Origin: an uncultured Paracoccus sp.
GTDB taxonomy: Bacteria > Pseudomonadota > Alphaproteobacteria > Rhodobacterales > Rhodobacteraceae
Direction: 5' to 3'
Assembly (NCBI GenBank): GCA_934533075.1
Contig: CAKTBJ010000004.1
Location: 1-64,000, forward strand
Length of the DNA stretch: 64,000 bases
Shown here: piece after piece, positions 16,090-24,459 of the stretch
Layout: every line of letters begins with the position of its first letter
Numbering within the stretch: position 1 is the stretch's first letter
The notes under the pieces: generated by a model
The model's input: the letters and a program-made list of their open reading frames with translations, nothing else
Databases searched by the model: none
Told to the model about the DNA's origin: nothing
Program-made: the position numbers and the translations under genes

Positions 16090-16100
16090 AGGGGAGAATC

Positions 16101-16790
16101 ATGAGTCCGGCAGAATCGCTTTTCATCGTTCAGCCGCCGTCGCTGGCGACTATGGTCGCCGATCGCCTGCGCATGGCGATCATCGACGGCGAGTTCGCGC
16201 TGGGCGAGAACATCTCGGAGGAACGGCTCTGCGCCGCCTTCGGCGTCAGCCGCTCGCCGGTCCGCGACGCGCTGAACGCGCTTCAGTTCACCGGGCTGGT
16301 CGAGGTCAGGCCCAAGCGCGGCAGCTTCGTCTTCAACCCCTCGGAGGCGGATGTCGCCATGCTGTGCGACTATCGCTTCCTGCTGGAGCGCGAGGCGGCG
16401 CTGATGGCGGTGCGGGTGGCGCGGGATGCCGTGGCCGAGGGGCTGAAGGCCGCAATCGGCGCGATGAGCGAGGCGCAGGCCCGCGACGACCGGCGCGCCT
16501 ATGGCCATGCGGATACCGCCTATCATCACGTCTTCTTCGAGCATTGCGGCAACGATCTGGTGCGCGAGGCCCATGCGCTGGCCGAGGCGCGCCTGGCGAC
16601 GCTGCGCACCCTGCTGACCGCGCCCTTCGACGAGCGCCGCAGGTCGGGCCTCAGCCAGCACCGGCAGATGGCCGACCAGCTTCTTTCGGGCGATCACGCC
16701 GGTTTCATCGCCTCGCTGCGGCTTCATGCCGACTGGAGCGACCGCCTGCCTGACGCCCTGATTTCGCAACGGAAAGGCCAGATGACATGA
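16101..16790 (+). CDS. GntR-family regulator (FCD subfamily) of the first lyase/TRAP module
   Basis: A 229-residue regulator. The N-terminal winged helix (ATMVADRLRMAIIDGEFALG, then SEERLCAAFGVSRSPVRDAL) is followed by the wing RPKRGSFVF and an all-helical FCD domain (MLCDYRFLLEREAALMA, DTAYHHVFFEHCGND). Such domains bind small organic acids, often with a metal. Its stop overlaps the lyase gene by 4 bases, so it heads the operon it controls. The palindrome at 16067-16089 is its probable site, giving autoregulated, substrate-induced expression. Confidence 0.92.
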   Translation: MSPAESLFIVQPPSLATMVADRLRMAIIDGEFALGENISEERLCAAFGVSRSPVRDALNALQFTGLVEVRPKRGSFVFNPSEADVAMLCDYRFLLEREAALMAVRVARDAVAEGLKAAIGAMSEAQARDDRRAYGHADTAYHHVFFEHCGNDLVREAHALAEARLATLRTLLTAPFDERRRSGLSQHRQMADQLLSGDHAGFIASLRLHADWSDRLPDALISQRKGQMT

Positions 16791-17656
16791 TCGACCAGGC
16801 TTTGGCTCTGCGTGACCGGCTCGCCGGCGGGGGGATTGTCGCGGCGCCCGGCGCGGCGGATGCGCTGTCGGCGCGGCTGGTCGCGCAGGCGGGTTTCGAG
16901 GCCGTCTACATGACCGGCCTGGGCGCCACCGCCAGCCGGCTGGGCGCGCCCGATCTGGGCCTGCTGAGCCAGACCGAGATGGCCGATCAGGCCCGTGCGA
17001 TGGCCGCCGCCGCCGGGGTGCCGGTGATCGCCGATGCCGATACCGGCTATGGCGGCCCGCTGAACCTGCGCCGCGCCATCGACGACTATGCCCGCGCCGG
17101 CATCGCCGCCTTCCATGTCGAGGACCAGCAGATGCCCAAACGCTGCGGCCAGCTTTCCGGCGCGCGGCTGGTCCCGCCGGCCGAGGCCGAGGCGCGGCTG
17201 CGCGCCGCCGTCGCCGCCCGCGACGCCAGCGGTCGCGACATGCTGGTGATCGGCCGCACCGACGCGCTGGGCGTCGAGGGGATGGCAGCCGCGCTGGAGC
17301 GCGCGCGGCGCTATGCCGGGGCCGGCGTCGATCTGGTCTTCGTGGACGGCATCCGCACCGCCGAACAGGTCGAGCAGGTCGCCGAGGGCCTGCCCGGTCC
17401 CAAGGTCGTCAGCATCGTGGACGGCACCGATGCCGTGCGGCTGGGCCTGGACGAGTTGCAGCAGATGGGTTTCTCGGTCTGTCTGTTCGCGCTGACCACG
17501 CTGCTGGCCGGCCTGACCGGGCAGGCGGCGGCGCTGGAGCATCTGCTGCGCACCGGCCGGATCGCGGCGAATCCGCAGGGCTTCGACTATGCCCGATTCT
17601 CGCAGCTGGTCGATCTGGCCGGCCATCAGGGCTTCGCGCACGAGTTCGAGGCGTGA
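16787..17656 (+). CDS. PEP mutase/isocitrate lyase family lyase (methylisocitrate-lyase-like)
   Basis: A 289-residue TIM-barrel enzyme. The metal-binding segment IADADTGYGG (residues ~81-90) and the loop PKRCGQL (Cys ~120) are both present. The Lys-Arg-Cys-Gly loop carries the general acid of true C-C lyases (isocitrate and methylisocitrate lyase type), as opposed to phosphonate mutases. VIGRTDA and the C-terminal helices match the family. It likely cleaves a 2-hydroxy or 2-oxo di/tricarboxylate. It is translationally coupled to the GntR gene before it and the SDR after it. A close homologue sits at 29627-30484 in the mirror module. Confidence 0.88.
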   Translation: MIDQALALRDRLAGGGIVAAPGAADALSARLVAQAGFEAVYMTGLGATASRLGAPDLGLLSQTEMADQARAMAAAAGVPVIADADTGYGGPLNLRRAIDDYARAGIAAFHVEDQQMPKRCGQLSGARLVPPAEAEARLRAAVAARDASGRDMLVIGRTDALGVEGMAAALERARRYAGAGVDLVFVDGIRTAEQVEQVAEGLPGPKVVSIVDGTDAVRLGLDELQQMGFSVCLFALTTLLAGLTGQAAALEHLLRTGRIAANPQGFDYARFSQLVDLAGHQGFAHEFEA

Positions 17657-18375
17657 GCGGCGCGGTCGTGCTGATCACCGGCGGCGCCGCCGGGATCGGC
17701 CTTGCCACCGCGCGCCGCGCGGTGGCGCAGGGCGCCGCGGTCTGGCTGTGGGACCGGGACGCGGCGGCGCTGGACGCCGCCCGCGCCGGGCTGGGACCGG
17801 CGGCGCGGACCCTCGCGGTCGACATATCCGACAGCGCGGCCGTGGCCGGGGCCGAGGCGGCGCTGGCCGATCTGCCGCCCACGCATCTGGTGAACAATGC
17901 CGGCATCCTCGGCCGCCGGATGGCGCTGGACGACATGGACGCGGCCGAGATCGACCGGGCGCTGTCGATCAACATCAAGGGGGCGCTGCTGGTGACGGCC
18001 GCCTTCCTGCGCGCCCGCGCGGCGCATCCGCAGGCGGCGATCGTCAACATGTCCTCGATCGCCGGGACGAACGGGGGCGCGCCGGGCCATGCGGTCTATG
18101 GCGCGACGAAGGGGGCGCTGCTGGCGCTGACCGCGGCGATGGCGCGCGACCTCGCGCCGGCCGTCCGGGTCAACGCGCTGGCGCCGGGCATCATCGACAC
18201 GGACATCCAGAAGGATGTCTTCGCCGACCGCACCGCGCTGCATGCCACCGCCGACGGCATCCCGCTGGGCCGGGTCGGTTCGCCGGACGAGGTGGCCGAG
18301 GCCGCCGCATGGCTGCTGTTCGGCGCCCCTTACGTAACGGGAGAAATCATTCGCGTCGGAGGAGGGCGTAGATGA
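17653..18375 (+). CDS. Short-chain dehydrogenase/reductase
   Basis: A 240-residue classical SDR with the NAD(P) motif TGGAAGIG (near residue 10), LVNNAGILGRRM, the catalytic Ser in MSSIAG, YGATK (Tyr and Lys of the triad), and the C-terminal VTGEIIRVGGG tail. It probably oxidises a secondary alcohol to feed the adjacent lyase. ATGA overlaps on both sides place it in one operon with the lyase and the TRAP transporter. It shares unusual motifs (NNAG--GRRM and NALAPGIIDT-IQ) with the SDR at 30504-31259. Confidence 0.9.
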   Translation: MSGAVVLITGGAAGIGLATARRAVAQGAAVWLWDRDAAALDAARAGLGPAARTLAVDISDSAAVAGAEAALADLPPTHLVNNAGILGRRMALDDMDAAEIDRALSINIKGALLVTAAFLRARAAHPQAAIVNMSSIAGTNGGAPGHAVYGATKGALLALTAAMARDLAPAVRVNALAPGIIDTDIQKDVFADRTALHATADGIPLGRVGSPDEVAEAAAWLLFGAPYVTGEIIRVGGGRR

Positions 18376-18806
18376 AACGACTGGATAGACTGATCTTCCA
18401 TGCCATCGACCTGGCGATGGTGCTGCTTCTGGCCGCGATGACCGTCATGGTCTTTGCCAATGTCGTCCTGCGCTACGGCTTCGGCTCGGGCATCGACCTG
18501 TCCGAGGAGCTGTCGCGCTTCTGTTTCGTCTGGCTGATCTTCCTGGGTTCGATCTCGGCCATGCGGCGCAACCTGCACATGGGCTTCGACATGGTGGTGA
18601 CGACGGCCCGGCCGGGCGTCCGCCGGGTGCTGCTGACGCTTGCGAACGGGCTGGTGCTGGCCTGCTGCGCGGTGCTGCTGTTCGGCACGCTGAAGCAATG
18701 GCATATCAACGCCACCAATATCGCCCCGGTCACCGGCATGCCGATGAGCTGGCTGTTCGGCATCCTGGTTCCGGCCAGCCTCGGCATCGGCGTCATGGCG
18801 GCCTAG
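18372..18806 (+). CDS. dctQ: TRAP small permease (DctQ), C-terminus cut by in-frame TAG
   Basis: A 144-residue product with the DctQ helices (VLLLAAMTVMVFANVVLRYGF and DLSEELSRFCFVWLIFLGSI) and the HMGFDM loop. The TAG at 18804-18806 lies in helix 4, after SLGIGVMAA. Reading on in the same frame gives 22 more codons (RMVGYATGR... to VGELHE) and a TGA at 18873-18875. That stop overlaps the DctM ATG in the ATGA manner used throughout this operon. The natural gene therefore ends at 18875, and the TAG looks like a point mutation (from TGG, CAG or similar) or a sequencing error. The protein may be impaired, and coupling to dctM would be weakened. Confidence 0.85.
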   Translation: MKRLDRLIFHAIDLAMVLLLAAMTVMVFANVVLRYGFGSGIDLSEELSRFCFVWLIFLGSISAMRRNLHMGFDMVVTTARPGVRRVLLTLANGLVLACCAVLLFGTLKQWHINATNIAPVTGMPMSWLFGILVPASLGIGVMAA

Positions 18807-18871
18807 CGGATGGTCGGCTATGCGACGGGCCGGCTCACCGATGCGCCCCGGCCGGTGGGGGAACTGCACGA

Positions 18872-20149
18872 ATGAGCCTGATCATCTTTCTGGCCGTGCT
18901 GGGTGCGGCCATGTCGGTCGGCGTGCCCATCGCCTTCGCGCTGATCCTGTGCGCGATGGCGATGGGGGTCACGCTGGACATGTTCGACCCGCAGATCATC
19001 TCGCAGCGCCTGATCGTGGGCGCGAACAGCTTCACGCTGCTGGCGATTCCCTTCTTCCTGCTGGCGGGCGAGTTGATGAATGCCGGCGGCATGTCGCGCC
19101 GCATCGTGGCCTTCGCCATCTCGCTGGCCGGGCACCTGCGCGGCGGGCTGGGCGTGGTGGCGATCTTCGCCGCGATCATCCTCGCCTCGCTGTCCGGCTC
19201 GGCGGCGGCGGATACGGCGGCGCTGGTCACCATGCTGCTGCCGATGATGCGGGGCGCCGGCCATGACGAGGCGCGCTCGGTCGGGCTGCTGGCCTCGGGC
19301 GGGATCATCGCGCCGATCATCCCGCCCTCGATCGCCTATATCATCTTCGGCGTGGCGACGAACCTGTCGATCAGCCAGCTTTTCATGGCCGGCATCGTGC
19401 CCGGCATCATGATGGGCCTCGGCGCGCTGGTGGCCTGGATGATCGTCTCGCGGATGGACGACGTGAAGCCGCTGCCGCGCGCCTCCTGGCGCCAACGCTG
19501 GGCCGCCACGCGCGAAGCGGTCTGGGCGCTGGGCCTGCCGGTCATCATCCTGGGCGGCATCCGCTTCGGCATCGTCACCCCGACCGAGGCGGCGGTGGTG
19601 GCGGTGGTCTATGCGCTGTTCGTGGGCATGGTGGTCTATGGCGAGCTGAAGGTCTCGCATCTGTTCGCGGTGTTCCGCAGCGCGGCCACCACCACCTCGG
19701 TGGTGATGCTGCTGGCGGCGGCGGCGCTGGCCACGGCCTGGTTCATCTCGATCGCCGACCTGTCGGGCATCGTGCTGGGCCTGGTGGAGCCGCTGATCGA
19801 CCATCCCAAGCTGCTGCTGGTGGTGATCATGCTGCTGATCATCGCCATCGGCACCGCGCTGGACATGGGGCCGACGATCCTGATCCTCGCCCCGGTTCTG
19901 CTGCCGGTGGTCAAGGAGGCGGGGATCGACCCGATCTATTTCGGTGTCCTCTTCGTCATCAACTGCGCCATCGGGCTGGTGACGCCGCCGGTGGGCATCG
20001 CGCTGTCGGTGGCCTCCGGGGTCTCGGGCGTGCCGATGCACCGTGCCGCGATGGGGGCGCTGCCCTTCATGATCGCGCAGATCTCGGTGCTGTTCCTGCT
20101 GGTCCTGTTCCCGCAATTCGTCCTGTGGCCGATGGAGTGGCTGCGGTGA
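18872..20149 (+). CDS. dctM: TRAP transporter large permease (DctM)
   Basis: A 425-residue DctM of normal length: SLIIFLAVLGAAMSVGVPIA at the N-terminus, FTLLAIPFFLLAGELMNAGG, SLSGSAAADTAALVTMLLP, GGIIAPIIPPSIAYIIFG, TPTEAAVVAVVYALFVG and CAIGLVTPPVGIALSVASG. It forms the membrane channel of the TRAP system with the small permease before it and the binding protein after it. The start at 18872 is set by the ATGA overlap with the undisturbed end of the dctQ frame. The longer frame from 18698 is out of place. Confidence 0.92.
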   Translation: MSLIIFLAVLGAAMSVGVPIAFALILCAMAMGVTLDMFDPQIISQRLIVGANSFTLLAIPFFLLAGELMNAGGMSRRIVAFAISLAGHLRGGLGVVAIFAAIILASLSGSAAADTAALVTMLLPMMRGAGHDEARSVGLLASGGIIAPIIPPSIAYIIFGVATNLSISQLFMAGIVPGIMMGLGALVAWMIVSRMDDVKPLPRASWRQRWAATREAVWALGLPVIILGGIRFGIVTPTEAAVVAVVYALFVGMVVYGELKVSHLFAVFRSAATTTSVVMLLAAAALATAWFISIADLSGIVLGLVEPLIDHPKLLLVVIMLLIIAIGTALDMGPTILILAPVLLPVVKEAGIDPIYFGVLFVINCAIGLVTPPVGIALSVASGVSGVPMHRAAMGALPFMIAQISVLFLLVLFPQFVLWPMEWLR

Positions 20150-20193
20150 CCGGATACCCTGAAAATCGCAACCTCCCGGGAGGAGAAAACACG

Positions 20194-21204
20194 ATGAAGC
20201 GAACCCTGACCGCCCTGCTGGGCAGCGCGCTGGCGCTGGCCTCGCTGGCCGCCCCGGCCAGTGCCGAGTTCGGCCGCCATACCTTCAAGGTCTCGAACGG
20301 TGCGGCCGCCGATCACCCGGTTTCGGCCGGCGTGAACGGCATGTCCGCCTGCATGGAGGCCGGCAGCGACGGCAGCATGAAGCTGCGCGGCTTCTATAAC
20401 GGCGAGTTGGGCGACGATGCCGAGGCCACGCAATCCGTCCGCTCCGGTTCCATCGAGATGGTGGTGACCGGCGCGGCGGCCATCGGCGGCATCGAACCCG
20501 CCATGTCGGCCTTCGAGCTGCCCTTCCTGTTCGACTCGGATGCCGAGGTCGATGCGATCATGTCCGGTCCCTATTTCGACCATGTGGCGGCCAAGATGCC
20601 GGCGCATGGGCTGGTGCTGCTGTCGATCTGGGAGAACGGCTTCCGCAACTCGACCAACAACAAGCATGCGATCACCCGGCCGGAGGATTTCTCGGGCCTG
20701 AACTTCCGGGTCATGCAGAACCCGATCTTCCTCGACACCTTCCGCCGGCTGGGCGCGAACCCGGTGCCGATGGCCTTCGGCGAGGTGTTCACCGCGCTGG
20801 AGACCGGCGCCGTCGACGGGCAGGAGAACCCGCTGCCGCTGATCCAGGCCAGCCGCTTCTATGAGGTGCAGAAATATCTGACCCTGACCCGGCACGCCTA
20901 TTCGCCGACGCCGGTGCTGATCTCGAAGCAGGTCTGGGACAGGCTGAACCCGGAGGAGCAGGAACTGGTGCAGACCTGTGCCGAGGAGGGCCGGACCTTG
21001 CAGATCGAGCGTTCGCGCGCCGCCGTCGAGGAGGCTCTGGCGGAACTCAGGGAGCATGGCATGGAGGTTTCCGAACTCAGCGCCGAGGAAACCACCCGGC
21101 TGCGCGAGCTGGTCGCCCCGGTCTATGAGGCCGCGATCCCTGCCGTCGGCCAGGAGAATTACGACCTGCTGACCGCCGAGCTGAACAAGCTGCGCGGGAA
21201 CTGA
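20194..21204 (+). CDS. dctP: TRAP transporter substrate-binding protein (DctP)
   Basis: A 336-residue periplasmic protein with a Sec signal peptide (LTALLGSALALASLAAPASA). Family motifs are present: ELPFLFDSDAEVDAIM, WENGFRNSTNNKHAI, the ligand-clamping region GLNFRVMQNPIFLDTFRRLGA and GEVFTALETGAVDGQENPL. These proteins usually bind an organic acid through a conserved Arg (the FRVM segment). A GGGAGGAG ribosome binding site sits 9 bases upstream. It is the last gene before a 13-base hairpin. It probably delivers the substrate used by the SDR and lyase upstream. Confidence 0.94.
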   Translation: MKRTLTALLGSALALASLAAPASAEFGRHTFKVSNGAAADHPVSAGVNGMSACMEAGSDGSMKLRGFYNGELGDDAEATQSVRSGSIEMVVTGAAAIGGIEPAMSAFELPFLFDSDAEVDAIMSGPYFDHVAAKMPAHGLVLLSIWENGFRNSTNNKHAITRPEDFSGLNFRVMQNPIFLDTFRRLGANPVPMAFGEVFTALETGAVDGQENPLPLIQASRFYEVQKYLTLTRHAYSPTPVLISKQVWDRLNPEEQELVQTCAEEGRTLQIERSRAAVEEALAELREHGMEVSELSAEETTRLRELVAPVYEAAIPAVGQENYDLLTAELNKLRGN

Positions 21205-21216
21205 GCCGCGCGTCCC

Positions 21217-21249
21217 GCGGCGCGGCGGGCAACGGTCCCGCCGCGCCGC
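21217..21249 (+). other. Very stable hairpin after dctP
   Basis: Arms GCGGCGCGGCGGG (21217-21229) and CCCGCCGCGCCGC (21237-21249) pair perfectly over 13 bases with loop CAACGGT, starting 13 bases after the DctP stop. The following sequence is pyrimidine-rich but not a U run. It probably stabilises the binding-protein mRNA or reduces read-through into the flavoprotein gene. Confidence 0.6.
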
Positions 21250-21273
21250 CTTCCTTCCACCAAAGGTCCGACC

Positions 21274-22683
21274 ATGCCCGCCCAGCCCGATGCCTGCCTT
21301 GCCGCCCTTGCGCAGGTCCTTCCCCCCGCCGCCCTGCTGACCGGCGCGGACATTCCCCTGCGCAACCTTCAGGATACCAGCTATCTGCCGCCCGAGACCC
21401 CTCTGGCGGTCCTGCGCCCCGACACGCCGCAGGGTGTGGCCGAGGCGATGCGGATCTGCGCGGCGCATGGCGTGCCGGTGGTGCCGCAGGGCGGGCTGAC
21501 CGGGCTTGCCGGCGGCGCCCATCCCGTCGCCGGTGCGGTGATGCTGTCGCTGGAGCGGCTGCACGGCATCGAGGAGATCGACCCCGCCGCCTCGACGATG
21601 ACGGTGCGGGCCGGCACGCCGCTGGAGGTGATCCAGCGCGCCGCCGACGAGGCCGGCTTCTTCATCCCGCTGGACCTCGGTGCGCGCGGCTCGTGCCAGA
21701 TCGGCGGCAATCTGGGCACCAATGCCGGCGGCAACCGCGTCATCCGCTACGGCATGGCGCGCGAGATGGTGCTGGGGCTGGAATATGTCCTGCCCGACGG
21801 CACGCTGGTCACCAGCCTGAACAAGATGATCAAGAACAATGCCGGTTATGACCTCAAGCAGCTGTTCATCGGCTCCGAGGGCACGCTGGGCATCGTCACC
21901 CGCGCCGTGCTGCGCATGCAGCCGAAGCCCGGCTGCGTGAATGCCGCGCTGTGCGGGCTGGACAGCTATGGCGATGTGGTCGCGCTGCTGGGCGCGGCGC
22001 GGCGCGGGCTTGGCCCGATGCTCTCGGCCTTCGAAGGGATGTGGCCGGATTACTGGCACGAGGCGACGGTGACGGTGGGCGTGCGCTCGCCCCTTGCCGG
22101 GCAGCACGGCTTTTACGTGCTGATCGAGGCGCAGGGCCTGGACGACGCCATCGACGGTCCCCGCTTCCAGGCCTGGATCGAGGCGCAGTTCGAGGCCGGG
22201 GTGATCGCGGACGCGGCCGTGTCGCAAAGCATGGGCGACGTGGCGGGTTTCTGGGCGACGCGCGACGCCTGTTCGGAATTCGGCAGCCGACTCGGCCCGC
22301 ATGTCGCCTTCGACATCGGCCTGCCGGTGGCGCGGATGGACGAATTCACCATCGCCTGCCGCGCCCGGCTGGCCGAACGGGTACCGGATGCCTTCTCGGT
22401 CTATTACGGCCATATCGGCGACGGCAACCTGCATCTGGTCGCCCTGTCGCGCGGCGCCGCGTCCCAGCCGATGGCGGAGATTTCCGCCGCCGTCTACGAG
22501 ACCGTGCGGGCCTTCGGCGGCACCGTCTCGGCCGAGCACGGCATCGGCATCCTCAAGAAGACATATCTGGGCTATACCCGCACGGAAGCGGAGATCGCCC
22601 TGATGCGCCGGCTGAAGCGGGCGCTGGACCCGCAAGGCATCCTGAACCCCGGCAAGGTATTCGACACGGAGACCACGGAATGA
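21274..22683 (+). CDS. FAD-binding oxidoreductase, GlcD/D-2-hydroxyacid dehydrogenase type
   Basis: A 469-residue flavoprotein of the PCMH/VAO family. The FAD-binding part shows VPVVPQGGLTGLAGGAHPV, LGARGSCQIGGNLGTNAGG and FIGSEGTLGIVT. The C-terminal half shows YYGHIGDGNLHL and SAEHGIGILKKTYLG. Relatives oxidise D-lactate, glycolate or D-2-hydroxyglutarate to the 2-oxo acid. It lies downstream of the TRAP genes and is coupled by ATGA to an HpcH/HpaI aldolase, which would act on 2-oxo-hydroxy acids. The pair fits oxidation of a 2-hydroxy acid made or released by the pathway. Confidence 0.9.
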   Translation: MPAQPDACLAALAQVLPPAALLTGADIPLRNLQDTSYLPPETPLAVLRPDTPQGVAEAMRICAAHGVPVVPQGGLTGLAGGAHPVAGAVMLSLERLHGIEEIDPAASTMTVRAGTPLEVIQRAADEAGFFIPLDLGARGSCQIGGNLGTNAGGNRVIRYGMAREMVLGLEYVLPDGTLVTSLNKMIKNNAGYDLKQLFIGSEGTLGIVTRAVLRMQPKPGCVNAALCGLDSYGDVVALLGAARRGLGPMLSAFEGMWPDYWHEATVTVGVRSPLAGQHGFYVLIEAQGLDDAIDGPRFQAWIEAQFEAGVIADAAVSQSMGDVAGFWATRDACSEFGSRLGPHVAFDIGLPVARMDEFTIACRARLAERVPDAFSVYYGHIGDGNLHLVALSRGAASQPMAEISAAVYETVRAFGGTVSAEHGIGILKKTYLGYTRTEAEIALMRRLKRALDPQGILNPGKVFDTETTE

Positions 22684-23465
22684 ACCGTCTGAAACAACGC
22701 ATCGACGCGGGCGAGCAGGTCGCCGCCGCCTGGGTCGAACTGGGCAATCCCGACATCGCGGAAATCATGGTCCGCCACGGCTGGACCACGCTGGTCATCG
22801 ACGGCGAGCATGGCGTCGGCGACCTGGACGACTGGGTGGCCGTCGCCCGCGCCGCCGAGGCCGCCGGGGCGGATGTGGTGCTGCGGGTGCCCGACGGCTC
22901 GGACACCATGCTGAAGCGGGTGCTGGACCGGGGTTTCCGCTCGCTGATCGTGCCGATGGTGAACACGGCCGAACAGGCCCGCGCCATCGTCGCCTCCTGC
23001 CGCTATCCCGGCCTTGGCCGGCGCGGCTATGCGGCGCCCATCGTGCGCGCCTCGGACTGGGGCGCGCGTCCGGGCTATGCCCGCGACGAGGCGGCGGGCG
23101 AATTGCTGCTGATGCTGCAATGCGAGCATGTCGAGGCGGTCGAGAACCTGCCGGAGATCGCCGCCGTCGACGGGGTGGACATGATCTTCATCGGCCCGAA
23201 CGACCTTGCCGGCTCGATCGACCATCTGGAGCGGATGCAGGAGGCCGCGCCGCAGGACCTGCTGCGCCGGATCGAGGCCGGGGCGGTGGCGGCGGGCAAG
23301 CCGCTGGCCACGATCCTGGGCGCGGGACGCGGCTGGGCCGAGCTGCGCGCGCTCGACTATCGCTTCATGATCGGCCCGAACGACATCTCGCTGCTGATCG
23401 CCGGCGCCCGCGCGGCGGCGGCGGAGCGCGACGAGGCCGTGGCGGCTCCCGCGCGCGGCTATTGA
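22680..23465 (+). CDS. HpcH/HpaI-family aldolase/citrate lyase
   Basis: A 261-residue metal-dependent class II aldolase. Landmarks are AAWVELGNPDIAEIMVRHG, TLVIDGEHG (where the metal-binding and base residues lie), VLRVPDGSDTMLKRVLDRG, LIVPMVNTAEQARAIV, GRRGYAAPIVRASDWG and DMIFIGPNDLAGSI. Relatives split 4-hydroxy-2-oxoacids into pyruvate or glyoxylate plus an aldehyde. The start at 22680 overlaps the flavoprotein stop (ATGA); the much longer frame reaching 21951 is spurious. It is the last gene of the operon beginning at 16101. Confidence 0.92.
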   Translation: MNRLKQRIDAGEQVAAAWVELGNPDIAEIMVRHGWTTLVIDGEHGVGDLDDWVAVARAAEAAGADVVLRVPDGSDTMLKRVLDRGFRSLIVPMVNTAEQARAIVASCRYPGLGRRGYAAPIVRASDWGARPGYARDEAAGELLLMLQCEHVEAVENLPEIAAVDGVDMIFIGPNDLAGSIDHLERMQEAAPQDLLRRIEAGAVAAGKPLATILGAGRGWAELRALDYRFMIGPNDISLLIAGARAAAAERDEAVAAPARGY

Positions 23466-23478
23466 AGCTGGGCGAGGG

Positions 23479-23503
23479 CCGGCGGGACGCCTTGCCCCGC
23501 CGG
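23479..23503. terminator. Hairpin between convergent genes
   Basis: Arms CCGGCGGG (23479-23486) and CCCGCCGG (23496-23503) separate the aldolase gene from the oppositely transcribed GntR gene. It is GC-rich without a U tract. A bidirectional 3'-end structure is likely; termination efficiency is uncertain. Confidence 0.4.
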
Positions 23504-23571
23504 TCCCCGTCGCGCGGTCGGCCGGGGCGCGGGCGCCGTGCGAAAGGCGCCGTGCCGATCCCTCCCGCCCG

Positions 23572-24297
23572 CTACTTGCGCAACAGGCTGAAGCTGAAAT
23601 GGCTGCCGCGATGATAGCATTGCGCGACCAGAACCGGCAGGCCGTCGATGGTCAGGCAGGTCTCGGAAATGGCCAGCGCCGGGCCGAAGTCGCGCAGGTC
23701 GTGGCGCGCCATCACCTCCTCGGGCAGCATCGTGGCGCGGACATGGGCGCGCGACATGCGCGGGCGGACGCCATAGGCATCCAGCCGGTCCAGCAGCGAG
23801 CCGGACCAGTCCACATCGAAGATGCGGTCCCCGATCAGGTCGCGTCGGATCAGGTCGATGCTGTAGACCACCGGCAGGCGGTCATGCAGGCGCAGCCGTT
23901 CCAGTCGGATCACCGTCTGCCCCGGAGGCAGCCCCAGTTCCGCCGCCGCATCCTCGGGCGGCGGTATTTCGGCCACCGACAGGATCACCGTTTCCAGCGA
24001 ATAGCCGAGATTCCCCGCCATGTCGCGGATGCTCTCGAAGGCGGTGATCGGCCGGTCCATATGCAGCGAGCCGGCGGCGGTCAGATAGCGCCCGCGCCCG
24101 TGGACGCTGCGGATGATGCCGTCCTGTTCCAGCAGCCGCAGCGCCTCGCGGATGGTCGCGCGCGAGCCGCCCAGACGGGCCTTCAACGCGGCTTCGGTGG
24201 GGATCTGGTCGCCGGGCCGGAGGTCGCCGCCGCCGATCAGGTCCAGAATGCCCCGGTGCAGTTCCTCGATCACCTTCTGGCGCGGTGCGGGGGGCAT
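23572..24297 (-). CDS. GntR-family regulator, HutC/UTRA subfamily (FrlR-like)
   Basis: A 241-residue regulator. The winged helix (VIEELHRGILDLIGGGDLRP, then PTEAALKARLGGSRATIREAL and SVHGRGRYL) is followed by a UTRA ligand-binding domain (VIRLERLRLHDRLPVVYSID ... LAISETCLTIDGLPVLVAQ). UTRA domains sense phosphosugars or related metabolites, fitting the divergent deglycase and kinase genes. The start at MPPAPRQK (24297) is chosen because a GCGAGG ribosome binding site precedes it; the frame also allows starts at 24339 or 24348. With the 24297 start, an operator-like copy of GTTGTCTGACA lies in its leader. Confidence 0.85.
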   Translation of the reverse strand: MPPAPRQKVIEELHRGILDLIGGGDLRPGDQIPTEAALKARLGGSRATIREALRLLEQDGIIRSVHGRGRYLTAAGSLHMDRPITAFESIRDMAGNLGYSLETVILSVAEIPPPEDAAAELGLPPGQTVIRLERLRLHDRLPVVYSIDLIRRDLIGDRIFDVDWSGSLLDRLDAYGVRPRMSRAHVRATMLPEEVMARHDLRDFGPALAISETCLTIDGLPVLVAQCYHRGSHFSFSLLRK

Positions 24298-24326
24298 CTG
24301 GAAACCTCGCGTTGACGGATCTCTCC

Positions 24327-24438
24327 GGTTGTCTGACATGAAAGACATGCGCAGGCAATCGGCAAGGCGGCAGAAGTGGGGTTTCTGGCGAATCGTCTTG
24401 ACATGGCGCCGCCGCTCGGCAATTGGTTGTCTGACAAC
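24327..24438. promoter_or_regulatory. Divergent promoter with two GGTTGTCTGACA operator copies
   Basis: GGTTGTCTGACA occurs at 24327-24338 and again at 24425-24436. The second copy is part of a perfect dyad GTTGTC-T-GACAAC (24426-24438). Spaced ~98 bases apart and facing both genes, they look like paired binding sites for the adjacent UTRA regulator, possibly with looping. The second copy lies 22 bases before the deglycase ATG. Confidence 0.65.
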
Positions 24439-24459
24439 TCATCCGGTGAGAAACGCGAC

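Noticed and set aside
19936..22635. An 899-codon minus-strand open frame opposite dctM, dctP and the flavoprotein gene
   Set aside because: Low-complexity shadow frame; the plus-strand genes have family motifs throughout.
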